Shown in pieces: positions 8,514 to 17,600 of a stretch of DNA of 19,809 nt. Source of the stretch: JAJOKK01 sp965370555 (GTDB lineage: Bacteria; Bipolaricaulota; Bipolaricaulia; UBA7950; UBA9294); contig CBDUVB010000031.1 in NCBI GenBank assembly GCA_965370555.1, forward strand, positions 1 through 19,809, in the 5' to 3' direction. Numbering within the stretch: the first letter of the stretch is position 1; the number at the start of each line of letters is the position of its first letter. Below the pieces are notes generated by a model. The model worked only from the letters and a program-made list of their open reading frames with translations, had not been told where the DNA came from and ran no database searches. The translations under genes were made by a program, and so were the position numbers.

Positions 8514-8578
8514 AAGGGCACATTGCAAGAGGTCCACGAGTCAGCCCTCCAATCCTCTAGCTTCGCGTTGCAGTGTCA

Positions 8579-11500
8579 CTATCGGCATATCGCAAGTTTC
8601 TTGAACTCACTCTGTCGCCACTCACCATCGATCAACGCCCAAACTCGGTACAGATAAGCCCCATTTGCTAGGGGCTCTCCCAGGTTATTTTGCGTATGCC
8701 ACTCGATACTTACCGCGGAACACTCCTCGCTGTAGACCAGATGGCCGGATAGGTCAAAGATCTCCACGCGTACCTTCTTAACCTGCTTTTCTCGAACTCC
8801 TTGAACACTGAACGTTGTCGTATTCAGATCCGTTATCGGATTAGGAATGTTTATCACGTGCAATGTCCCTATTGAACTTAAGGTATCTTCGGGAACTGGA
8901 GGAGGCAAACTAAGAGGAGCAACGGAAGTAGTCTCTAAGTCAGAGGCCGCAGTACCGGCGGGATACGCACTGCTACGATGAAACTCCAATGTCAGTCCAT
9001 CCACCAATGGCAACACCCAATACCCGCTCCAAGGGGCAATCCGGCTTGCTAGCGCGTATTCGGCACCGTCGTACCCCCAGATCACATCCTCTAACCATCC
9101 CGCAGAAACGGCTTCATTCCACGGTTTCACGTGAGTACCACGATGAACGCGAGTATCATCAACATCGTATGGCCAAGGCGTACTGATCTGGTGCCACCCT
9201 ACAGGCGATACGCTAACAGTCACATCGCTTTGCGGCTCTATTCCGGTAGCATCGATCACTACACCACCTTCCGGAACGAGCAACCAGTAGCCCCAGGTTG
9301 GGTTCACCTCATCAGCGAGCAGATAGGCCCCATTGCCCGGGTTCCATCGCCAGAGGAAAGGATTCGCTACATCATCACCGATCACGGTATCGGTATCATT
9401 GGAGGCACAACAGACGGGAATCGACAGCATCTGCCAACCCTCGCAGTAGTGATGGGTGACCGTTTCTCCATCCTCCCCCACCGCAGTAATCACCACCTGG
9501 TCCGTTGCGCTGGCTTGTTTGCTGTCCGTTACCGTGAGTTCAACGGTAAACTCGCCAGGGACTAGAGGTGTGAATACGAAAGTGCACTGCTCGGTATCCC
9601 CGATGTCCGCCGTTATTTCAGTGGTTGGGGGCATTTCCACGACATCCCAGTGGAAGATGATCTCATCACCATCGGGGTCGTATGAGGTGCAACCATTCAA
9701 TTCCACAGGTGTGCCCGTAGCCACCGTTCTGTCCGGGCCAGCGTCTGGTGTGGGTGGATGGTTGGTTACATATCCCACCGCGAAGAAGGAGAAGCTCTCG
9801 GTCTTACCGGTGATCAAATTGTCTCGGGTGTCCACCTCGGTGGTAATGTCGGCAACATCAACCTCCGAATCTCTACTGACCTTAAAGAGCCTTAGGGCTT
9901 CTTCTTGGGCCTTAGTTAGACCAGAATCGTCATAGTTGATGATAATCGTGACAATACCAACGTAGGTAGCGGTGGTGTTGAACTGATAAAACTTGTTGAG
10001 GAATTGGATTTCCGGGAAGGTGCCAAAGGGTGGATCTGTAGCTACACTCAGCGTGGTATTTCCCGTCGATGTAACCTCGTCAAATATGACAGTGATACCC
10101 TGGGCAGGGAACTCCACTTTTACCTTGGTGCCAGTGGGGGTATTGTCGGCTGGTGTTGGTTGTTGTAGGTTTACTTCTACAGTGATAGGTTCTGATTCTG
10201 TCCTCTCTCCAGTTTCATCGTAATAGGCTGTTGTTGCGCTGGCCGTAACGTTTAGGTCCTCAACTTCCAAGTCTGGATGTTCTTCTGCCCATCTCCTGGC
10301 GGAAGTGGCGTCAACAACCGCGTAATACTCTACTCCATCGGGTATTGATATCCATTCAGGACCTCCGCCCGGACTATCACCACTCGTTTCAGCACCTTCT
10401 ATCTGGACCTCATACTCCATCGTTTCATAGTTAATGCCCACGTGCCTGCCATCATTACTGTATACATGCAGGTCTACATCAAACTGTTCCATCAGGGGAA
10501 ATGGCTCGGGGGCAAGCCCGCCAAAAAATTCGGCGATAACATCAAATAGCGAGACCACTTCAGTATTCCTAGGTTTGTCCTCAGTGATCTCCAAATAAAG
10601 GTTGCTCCCTCTTTCCGAGACGGTAAACCTCACACCAATTTCAGTATCACGGTAAGTGGAGCCAGGAGGCAAAGTCACTCTGCGATGGTTGGAGAGTCCG
10701 TGTGGGACTGTGTAAACATAGTCTTCCCAGAAGAAAGCGCCTCCAGTCACCCTATACAGCAGAACACCCTTGACCTCCTCAAGATTATTCCATTCGGCAT
10801 ACTCATCATCCAATAAAACACCGTCTGGGGGGTCCCTTCCTTCGAATATGTAGTACCTTGTAGGGCCGTATCTTGGTTGATAGCGACGTGCTATAGCTCC
10901 CCGTTCCAAATCCTTTAATAGGTCTATCTTGTATTCCCCATACTGGCGAGCATATATGGTTTCCCATTCTAGCCACTTTTGTGATACCTTAAGATGTGAC
11001 ATTATGGGCGCAAGTGGATTCCAGAGGCATCCATTTCCCATTAATTCCCAGTATTGAGTATCCCCTCTACTCCCAAGGTACCACTCTTCGTAGTAGTAAT
11101 CATACCACGAAAATAGCGCATGGCCCAGTTCATGGGCCCAAATGGCATAATTCTCCTTGCTGGTGGAAATAATCCTGTTCCCACGTGCATACGAGCGTAG
11201 GGAACCGTCCGGCTGAAGCACAAGTATCGCACCATATACATCAAGATCAGCACTTGCACTTGCCTTCTGTATAGCATCGTCCCGAACCGCGTCAGGCTCA
11301 AACCATAATAGGAGAATGGTGCGGTCGTTCAACGTCCCATTATTATTAGCATCGTAGTCAACCCATTTCTTATCTAGTAGTTCCCATTCATCAAACACAA
11401 ACTCCGACTCCAGGTTAACCTCTCCATAAGATTGCTCCCTATAATAGTCTTCTACTAATCCAGCGCGCTGTCGTAACTCACTTATGGTGTGGGTTGGCGT

Positions 11501-12583
11501 TTTACCACTTGGTGCAGTTTTATACTTGACAGGAATATATGCGATCCTATGGCTTGGCATGTAAAGCAAGCTCTGAACACCTGATCCGAACTGATCTGCG
11601 GTGCAGATCAACTCAGAGCTGCCCCCATTGTATCTGTACACGTTTGCAACACCTGTGTTCTCAGCCCCAAAGCCCACCGCATCTCCCCCTGTCCCAAAGT
11701 ACAAGTAGGCTCCAGTCCCTAACATCGAGATGACGCCGTCAGATGCTGTGAACACCAAAGTCCCGCGCAGATCACCTGTGCCCGTGAATTCACGTAGCTC
11801 GCCGTTGTTGTATGACATGTACAGATTGCCAGCGTACTCCTCCAGCTGCCACATATTCCCATCGTAATAATCCAAAACCACTGTCCAGTTGACCGTGTCC
11901 GTTGAACGCCATAATCTCCCTTGGTAGGCAGCTCCATACATGTGTCCGTCGTAATCTTGAAAGTCATAGATGCATGATCCTCCAGCAACCGTTTGATCCT
12001 TGTGGAAATCCGCACCATCCCAGCGCCCTATGTAGTCCAATAGAATATCGCCCATAAAGAGATAACCCCGAGAAACGCATAGCGACCTTATGCCGCTCCA
12101 ATCTGCGTCATTTACCACCCTTGTCCAATTGGCAATGCCGCAATTGGTGGAGCCTTGGGTGTACTTGTAGAGCCGGAAACCGTTCCAAGCGGTGCCGGCA
12201 TATAGGTCACCCTCGTAGACGGCTAGGGCGCACACTTCGTTGTCCATGTTGTCACCCACACGTGTCCATGTCATGCCCCCCTCGTATCTGTAGACACGAC
12301 CAACACCTAAACCACCGCCAAATTCCGAGGTTGTACCAGCATACAATTCCCCTTCGTATCCGACCAAGGCAAGTACCGCATAGCCCAAGTTCCGGGAAAT
12401 GGCTTCCCACTCGGTCCCGCCCAAATACCTGTACACAACTCCAGGATCGCTTCCACCAGCAAAGAGTCCGCTTAGCTGGCTGGATATTGCTGGCGTTACC
12501 CATGATAGGAGCGAAATTAGCAGAAGGAAGAAAGCGAGAAAGAAACGCTTCCTTAGTCTCCCTTTGGGCATCCTCCCGCTCAT
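8579..12583 (-). CDS. Secreted M6-like zinc metalloprotease with propeller-like N-terminus, GW/GYW module and CTD
   Basis: 1334 residues. After a signal peptide (about 1-34, TPAISS) come propeller-like repeats to about residue 340 (YEGELYAGT, YEGDLYAGT, GNLYMSY, AYLYFGT). The metalloprotease domain at about 345-680 carries HELGH at 484-488 (two zinc-ligand histidines and catalytic Glu), an Asp at 495, and WELMGNG-x7-P with a K-x-x-L-E-W box, the layout of M6 (immune inhibitor A/InhA) peptidases; family M6 normally has HEFGH-x-x-G-x-x-D, so the spacing here is slightly longer. Residues ~810-940 hold a beta-rich domain ending in FSFFAVGY, ~943-1036 a REJ/PKD-like domain, ~1046-1200 the GW/GYW module and ~1240-1334 the CTD ending KKLAICR. 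It probably degrades proteins outside the cell or processes neighbours. ATG 12583 is preferred over the internal ATG at 12571 because AGGAGGG lies 7 bases before it. Confidence 0.88.
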   Translation of the reverse strand: MSGRMPKGRLRKRFFLAFFLLLISLLSWVTPAISSQLSGLFAGGSDPGVVYRYLGGTEWEAISRNLGYAVLALVGYEGELYAGTTSEFGGGLGVGRVYRYEGGMTWTRVGDNMDNEVCALAVYEGDLYAGTAWNGFRLYKYTQGSTNCGIANWTRVVNDADWSGIRSLCVSRGYLFMGDILLDYIGRWDGADFHKDQTVAGGSCIYDFQDYDGHMYGAAYQGRLWRSTDTVNWTVVLDYYDGNMWQLEEYAGNLYMSYNNGELREFTGTGDLRGTLVFTASDGVISMLGTGAYLYFGTGGDAVGFGAENTGVANVYRYNGGSSELICTADQFGSGVQSLLYMPSHRIAYIPVKYKTAPSGKTPTHTISELRQRAGLVEDYYREQSYGEVNLESEFVFDEWELLDKKWVDYDANNNGTLNDRTILLLWFEPDAVRDDAIQKASASADLDVYGAILVLQPDGSLRSYARGNRIISTSKENYAIWAHELGHALFSWYDYYYEEWYLGSRGDTQYWELMGNGCLWNPLAPIMSHLKVSQKWLEWETIYARQYGEYKIDLLKDLERGAIARRYQPRYGPTRYYIFEGRDPPDGVLLDDEYAEWNNLEEVKGVLLYRVTGGAFFWEDYVYTVPHGLSNHRRVTLPPGSTYRDTEIGVRFTVSERGSNLYLEITEDKPRNTEVVSLFDVIAEFFGGLAPEPFPLMEQFDVDLHVYSNDGRHVGINYETMEYEVQIEGAETSGDSPGGGPEWISIPDGVEYYAVVDATSARRWAEEHPDLEVEDLNVTASATTAYYDETGERTESEPITVEVNLQQPTPADNTPTGTKVKVEFPAQGITVIFDEVTSTGNTTLSVATDPPFGTFPEIQFLNKFYQFNTTATYVGIVTIIINYDDSGLTKAQEEALRLFKVSRDSEVDVADITTEVDTRDNLITGKTESFSFFAVGYVTNHPPTPDAGPDRTVATGTPVELNGCTSYDPDGDEIIFHWDVVEMPPTTEITADIGDTEQCTFVFTPLVPGEFTVELTVTDSKQASATDQVVITAVGEDGETVTHHYCEGWQMLSIPVCCASNDTDTVIGDDVANPFLWRWNPGNGAYLLADEVNPTWGYWLLVPEGGVVIDATGIEPQSDVTVSVSPVGWHQISTPWPYDVDDTRVHRGTHVKPWNEAVSAGWLEDVIWGYDGAEYALASRIAPWSGYWVLPLVDGLTLEFHRSSAYPAGTAASDLETTSVAPLSLPPPVPEDTLSSIGTLHVINIPNPITDLNTTTFSVQGVREKQVKKVRVEIFDLSGHLVYSEECSAVSIEWHTQNNLGEPLANGAYLYRVWALIDGEWRQSEFKKLAICR

Positions 12584-12739
12584 CCTCGCGCCCTCCTATC
12601 ACTTATTGTCTCAGAATGGTTGAGTTCACATCTTGCACAAACTCATATGAAAACAGGCTCTATAGCTCCTTCTCGCAAGGCCCGTAAAACGCCCATATGA
12701 TGGCATATATAAAATGCACGCGATAATCAGGTTGCCTTC

Positions 12740-12758
12740 GTTTCGCTTTTTGCGAAAC
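12740..12758. other. Perfect 7-bp hairpin in the leader region of the protease gene
   Basis: GTTTCGC-TTTTT-GCGAAAC is a perfect stem with a 5-nt loop. Neither strand has a following T-run, so it is not a standard intrinsic terminator. The stretch 12584-12777 around it holds no gene; it contains AT-rich CATATG/ATATAT patches but no promoter I would defend. Confidence 0.4.
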
Positions 12759-12780
12759 TTCTCCTTCCCGCACCAAAATT

Positions 12781-12832
12781 AATTCCGGGGACATAATACC
12801 TATTTCGGTGCTCCATCATCTCCTCCAGCACA
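12781..12832 (+). repeat. GGGGACATAA repeat, copy A, with partial copy B behind it
   Basis: This 52-bp unit runs from AATTCCGGGGACATAATACC to CTCCATCATC...GCACA and matches the copy at 12872-12923 at 44 of 52 positions. A partial copy (AATTCCGGGGACAT) follows at 12837-12850 and is itself followed by three AATTCTGG units. Such units look like ends of a mobile palindrome or transposon family; no transposase is nearby. Confidence 0.7.
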
Positions 12833-12871
12833 GCGTAATTCCGGGGACATGTAATTCTGGAATTCTGGTGG

Positions 12872-12923
12872 AATTCTGGGGACATAACACCTATTCCTAC
12901 GCTCCATCATCGCCTCCGGCACA
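12872..12923 (+). repeat. GGGGACATAA repeat, copy C
   Basis: Same length and orientation as the copy at 12781-12832, with 8 differences. It lies 122 bp past the end of hicB, while copy D stands on hicB's other side in the same orientation. Confidence 0.7.
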
Positions 12924-13045
12924 ACCAGCAAATCCGCTATGTGAGCAACTCGCTCGCATAGTAAGCCAGATCCCGTGCGCTGAAGTCAGACGCTCTGCAT
13001 CGTGCGTAAGCCGAACAACACGGCCTCCGCACACTAAAACCTACC

Positions 13046-13276
13046 TTAGACATCCCCACTTGCCCCAACCTCCACTTTTCCTAACAGGACCCCTTTCTCC
13101 TGCGGGATCTCTTGGCCCTCCTCCTTAAGTGCCCCAAGATGGCTCTCGATCGCCCCACGCGCGTTCTGAAGGGCTTCCTCTGCCGTCTCCTCCTGTGAGA
13201 AACACCCGGGCAAGGCCGGAACCTCCACCCAGTAACCCCCTTCCTCTGCTCGATGCAGGATCACCGTGTATTCCAT
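13046..13276 (-). CDS. hicB: HicB-like antitoxin
   Basis: 76 residues with the HicB signature: MEYTVILHRAEEGGYWVEVPALPGCFSQ-type N-terminus (E-x-GGYW-x-E-V-P-x-LPGC), then ET-x-EEAL-x-N and AIE. HicB is the antitoxin of type II HicAB modules; it binds and silences HicA, an mRNA interferase, and usually represses its own operon. The start at 13276 is chosen because GGGGAG lies 9 bases upstream; the frame stays open to 13342, but that extension runs through repeat copy D and adds unrelated residues. No intact hicA is seen on either side. A 38-codon frame (13053-12937) overlaps the hicB stop and starts MSKVGFSVRR, which may be all that is left of hicA. The gene is 102 bp after the 369-aa CTD gene. 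Confidence 0.82.
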   Translation of the reverse strand: MEYTVILHRAEEGGYWVEVPALPGCFSQEETAEEALQNARGAIESHLGALKEEGQEIPQEKGVLLGKVEVGASGDV

Positions 13277-13303
13277 TCTATATTTCTCCCCTTCTAAAGT
13301 TAA

Positions 13304-13342
13304 AACTCCGGGGACATAATACCTATTTCTGCACTCCATCAA
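13304..13342 (+). repeat. GGGGACATAA repeat, copy D
   Basis: Shares CTCCGGGGACATAATACC, TATTTC and CTCCATCA with copy A in the same orientation. It ends 28 bp from the hicB start codon, so hicB is bracketed by direct copies. Confidence 0.65.
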
Positions 13343-13378
13343 TATATCACGAGGATCTTTGTCGGGCTCGGTTTCTAC

Positions 13379-14488
13379 CTACCGATACACCGCCAGCTTT
13401 TCCACGCCACTCACGATAGGCTCATCCACGCCTTCGAGTCTTACGAATACCTGGTAAAGGTACACACCGTTAGCCAGAATCTCCCCCTGGAGGTTCTTCA
13501 CATGCCAGTCCAGGCCGTTCTCACGCCAGTCGCTCTCATACACGGGTCGGCCTGCCAGGTCAAAGATCCGCACCTTGATTTCTTCAACGAACGCTTCAAG
13601 TGCTCCCTTTACCCAAAAGGTTGTCGTGTGAACATCCTGGATCGGGTTCGGGATATTCACAACCTCAAACGCCTCCGGTGAGAAGTTCAACGGCATGCAG
13701 GGCTTCGGAGGATTCCCCGGATCCTTAACCTCAAGCGGCATGTGCGAAGCAGAAGAAGGCGGCGGCGGCGGTGGAAGAGGGCCTGCTGACTCCCAGAACA
13801 AGTTGAGCACGAGATCACTCACGTTGGTATAGACCCAGTACCCCTTCCATGGATCAAGGGTCGTACCAACAGAAACCGTAGTAGTGATCCACTCTTGAGT
13901 TGCTGCGTCCCACTCCCATATCGTCCTGTAAACCCAGCCATTCGCGATTGCTTGCTCCAGAGAGACTGTCTGAGTCCCATAAGTGACGGAGATGGAGCTG
14001 CCAGAACCGGTTCGCCACTCAACATCGTACGGCACACCGATCATGTGCCAGCCTGCATCACGTAGGTCGATTGCCGGCTCACCGGTCAATGGATCCCCGC
14101 TCACCCCAAACTCCGGCACCTGCGAGGCATCCCTGACGGCTACCCAGTATCCGCCAAGGGGGCCGACCTCGGTAAGCGTCCCTACCGTTCCCGCTGCAGA
14201 TGCCGGTTTGTCAACCCAGCTAAACGCCTCCGCTGCGGTGTTGTACGTACACAGGAAGAGAGGTTCGCCGATCTCATCGAAGACTGCGCTGGGTCTGTCA
14301 TCCATAGGATCCACTGGCAGCGAAACAAGGTTCCACTCGTCCCAAAGCGTTCCCCCGGTTTCAGTTGCTGCGACAAGCCCCTCGTCTGCTCCTACTGAAG
14401 AAGCACTGAGGGCAAGCATGAATGAAGCTAGTGCTGCAACTAGGAGAACGAGCGTCCACTGGATGTTTGGTGCCTTCACTGTTCTCAT
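13379..14488 (-). CDS. Small secreted protein: GW/GYW module plus CTD
   Basis: 369 residues. A long N-terminal signal peptide (to about residue 34, SVGA) leads straight into the GW/GYW module at about 49-232, with both halves visible: EWNLVSLPVDP ... GGYW and GWHMIGVPY ... LDPWKGYW. A proline run (residues 238-244) and a flexible linker follow, then the CTD from ~275 (VVNIPNPIQD, VRIFDLAGRPVYES, ILANGVYLYQVFV) ending EKLAVYR. It is the minimal version of the architecture seen in its neighbours, with no enzyme or PKD domain. Its last 66 residues match those of the upstream 1067-aa protein at 53 positions, far closer than to the other tails, pointing to recent duplication or conversion. AAAGGAGG lies 8 bases before the ATG. 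Function unknown; probably surface-exposed. Confidence 0.85.
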   Translation of the reverse strand: MRTVKAPNIQWTLVLLVAALASFMLALSASSVGADEGLVAATETGGTLWDEWNLVSLPVDPMDDRPSAVFDEIGEPLFLCTYNTAAEAFSWVDKPASAAGTVGTLTEVGPLGGYWVAVRDASQVPEFGVSGDPLTGEPAIDLRDAGWHMIGVPYDVEWRTGSGSSISVTYGTQTVSLEQAIANGWVYRTIWEWDAATQEWITTTVSVGTTLDPWKGYWVYTNVSDLVLNLFWESAGPLPPPPPPSSASHMPLEVKDPGNPPKPCMPLNFSPEAFEVVNIPNPIQDVHTTTFWVKGALEAFVEEIKVRIFDLAGRPVYESDWRENGLDWHVKNLQGEILANGVYLYQVFVRLEGVDEPIVSGVEKLAVYR

Positions 14489-14527
14489 GTTCTCAGCCTC
14501 CTTTGTCGGCCAACTGTACTCAAACAG

Positions 14528-14548
14528 TAGCTTGCTCGTGGCAAGCTA
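14528..14548 (-). other. Perfect 8-bp hairpin between the 1067-aa and 369-aa genes
   Basis: TAGCTTGC-CACGA-GCAAGCTA on the - strand is a perfect stem with a 5-nt loop, about 100 bases after the stop of the 1067-aa gene and 40 before the next ATG. It is followed only by CTGTTTG, too poor in T for a confident terminator; it could reduce read-through or protect an RNA end. Confidence 0.45.
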
Positions 14549-14647
14549 TGGACATCAGATGATTCTTTCATCGTCCGATGGATCCCACACGGATAGCAGA
14601 TGCTCTCACCGTGGGCCACGACGATCTCCGTCGGATTCCCGGTCCAA

Positions 14648-17600
14648 CTACCGACACACTGCCACCTTCCCAATGCCACTCACGATAGGCTCCTCAACCC
14701 CTTCAATTCTCACATAGACCTGATACAGGTATACACCGTTGGCAAGGATCTCCCCTTGAAGGTTCTCTACGTGCCAGGCAAGGCCGTTCTCACCCCACTT
14801 GCTTTCATACACGGGGCGACCAGACAGGTCAAAGATTTGTACCTTGATCTGTTGCACAAACGCGTTTGCTTGCACGTAGAAGCGAGCGGTGTGTATATCT
14901 GCCACTGGATTAGGAACTACCTTCACACTGAGACTCTCCAGCGAGGCAAGGATCTCACGGGGTGGTAGCGGTGGTTCCGCAGCCACACCGATTGCGGCAA
15001 CCGACGCTGTCGCCACGTCTAGACTCGTAGGATTGGCCTGAGAGTGCTGTAGGATCAAGACGAGCTCCTCCCCCGGATCGAGAACTCGCACCCAGTACCC
15101 GCTCCAAGGGTCGAGACTCGATGCACTGAAGAAGTCTCCACAGGAGTAACCCCAGATCGTGTTACTCACCCAGCCCTTTGCTACCGCTTGTGCCCACGTG
15201 ACGATCTCGGGCAGGGGCGGGGGTCCGTTTCCGTCACCGTTCGTTCCCCGGCTGACCAGAATATCCGCTTTTGCGTAGCTCCACGGTGTGCTGATCATGT
15301 GCCAGCCGCTGGCGGAGACGTCGATGGAGGTATTCTGAGTGATCACATCCCCCACGATGCTTACGGTCTTGCCCCCTGGTGACACCTTGAGCCAGTAGCC
15401 AAGCTGTGGCTCCACCTCGGTTGGGTGGACGTATTTGCCAGCGGATGCATCCCAACGGTAGAGCACCCCCCCGAATATGTCGGAGGCCATGCTCATCGGC
15501 ATCGCTGTCCGAGCCGGTGGGACAGGGGGAGGACCAGGCGCTCCCGCCGGGACAAACGGGATGGATACCAACTGCCAACCGTCATCATAGGTGTGAGTTT
15601 GATCAGGGCCGCCCCCTGGCGTTCCCGTATCCGCATTCTCCCCTACGATGACGAGGTCATGCCAGCAGTCATTAGTGTCTTCACAGAAGATGGCATAGTA
15701 GTAGGCCGTGTCGTTTATCAGGTTCTTGTCGACGTAGGTTTCCGACTTACCACGACGGGGGGAGCTCTCCTGATAGACCAGGGTGCCATCGGTGTGATCC
15801 TGTGGATAGCCGCCGGTCTTTCGTCGGAGGACGATCTTCGATAAATCGCTGCCGGAGGGGTTGGTCCAAGCGAGGGTAACTTTCTCGTCCTCGCGATCGG
15901 AGGCGTTGAAATCACTTACAACAAGCCGCCGTTGAGGCTCGTAGGTGACCTCCACACCTCGATCTTTCAGGATGTTGATGACATGCATCGCCGGTGATCC
16001 CTCGTCAAGGTCAAGACAGTTCTCCTGGAGGTTCACCGAATCGCCAGCTCCCAGGCCGGTATTTGCGAGCAGCGGCTGGATATTCGTGATGTTATTGCCT
16101 TTGAGATCGAGGGTTCGCAAGCTTGTCAAGCCCGTCAGGGGCGCTAGATCGGTTATCTTGTTCGCCCCAAGCAAGAGCCTTTCCAGGTTGACCAGACCGG
16201 ACAGCGCAGCAAGGTCTGTGATTTCATTCCCATACAGGCACAACGTCACCAGGTTGGTTAAGTACTCTAAAGGAGAAAGGTCGGTGATGTTGTTTCCATC
16301 AAGGTATAGCCAGAGCAGGTTGTTCAACCCGGACAACGGACTCAAATCGCTAATTTCGTTGCTTGTGCCCAACTTCCCTAGATCAAGCACACGCAGGTTC
16401 GCGCATAGCTCAAGGCCGGTGAGATCGGTGATGTGATTGTCCTCGGCGTAGAGTGCAGTGAGGCTCTCTAGATCGTCTATCGTGAGAGGCCCCGTGGGCT
16501 TGTTAAGAGCGACACGAATTGCGTGTTCCAGTTCTGGATCGGGAAAACTGACAGAAGGAGCACAGATGAAGTTTCTCACCACATTAGTCGCGGTCACCGT
16601 AGCTGTTGTCGTCGACGCAAAGGTGTCCGTCATCCATACACTAGCGGAAGAGGTCCAAACCGTAGCACTCGATGTCTGTCCCGTTACATAAGTGGAACTG
16701 ATCAGCCCACACAAGGGGATATTAAGATCTGCGTCTAATCTTGCTACAAAGAAGTCTTCTGAATCAGTGTCCAACGAGTAGGCTGATCCCCCAACAATAT
16801 AACCATCATCCAGAGTTTCCTGGATGGAGCGGGCTTGAATCCAACTTGTCCCGCCAATGGTCTTCTGTCGTTCGATGGCCCCATTTGCGGTCAACTTCAA
16901 GATCCAGGAGTAGCCGCCAAAAGACCACGAGTATCCCGCAAGGACGTAACCTCCATCAGCCGTCTCTTGAATGACATACGCTTCGTCCCAGGAGCTCCCG
17001 CCGTAGGTTCTTTCCCATTGAATGACGCCGGTTGCATTAAGCTTTAAGACCCAGAAGTCACTGTTCCCAGCCCCGAAGGACTCGGTCGATCCTGCAACAA
17101 TATAACCACCGTCCGCAGTTTCCTGAACGGCGTACGCTTGATCCCAAGAACATCCACCGTAGGTCTTCTGCCATTGAATGTTGCCGACTGCGTTTAGCTT
17201 TAGGATCCAGTAGTCGCTGTTACCCATCCCAAAGGAATTCGTGGTTCCTGCGACGATATAGCCCTCATCCGCAGTTTGCTGGATAGCATACGCTTGGTCC
17301 CAAGAACTCCCGCCGTACGCCTTTTGCCATTGGATCTCTCCGTTTGCAGCCAGTTTCAAGACCCAGTAGTCGGTGCTCGGGCCAAGCCACGTCCTTCCAG
17401 CGATAACGAAGCCCCCATCGCTTGTCTGTTGGACAGAGGATGAAGCGGCATATCCCAGATACGCACCCCAGTACCTTTTCTGCCACTCGATATTGCCGTA
17501 CTTGTCCAGTTTCATGGCTGCAATGCCGCCACCACTTTCTCCCACAATGAGATACCCGCCGCTATCCGCTTCAAGGACCGAGTAGGCCTCCTCCCAGCTA

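Noticed and set aside
12808..13128. Proline-rich + strand frame of 106 codons opposite hicB
   Set aside because: It crosses repeats and the antisense of hicB and its composition reflects repeat content; no start signal or family resemblance.
13277..13342. N-terminal extension of HicB (starting MMECRNRYYV)
   Set aside because: It is translation of repeat copy D; the good ribosome-binding site and family alignment both point to 13276.
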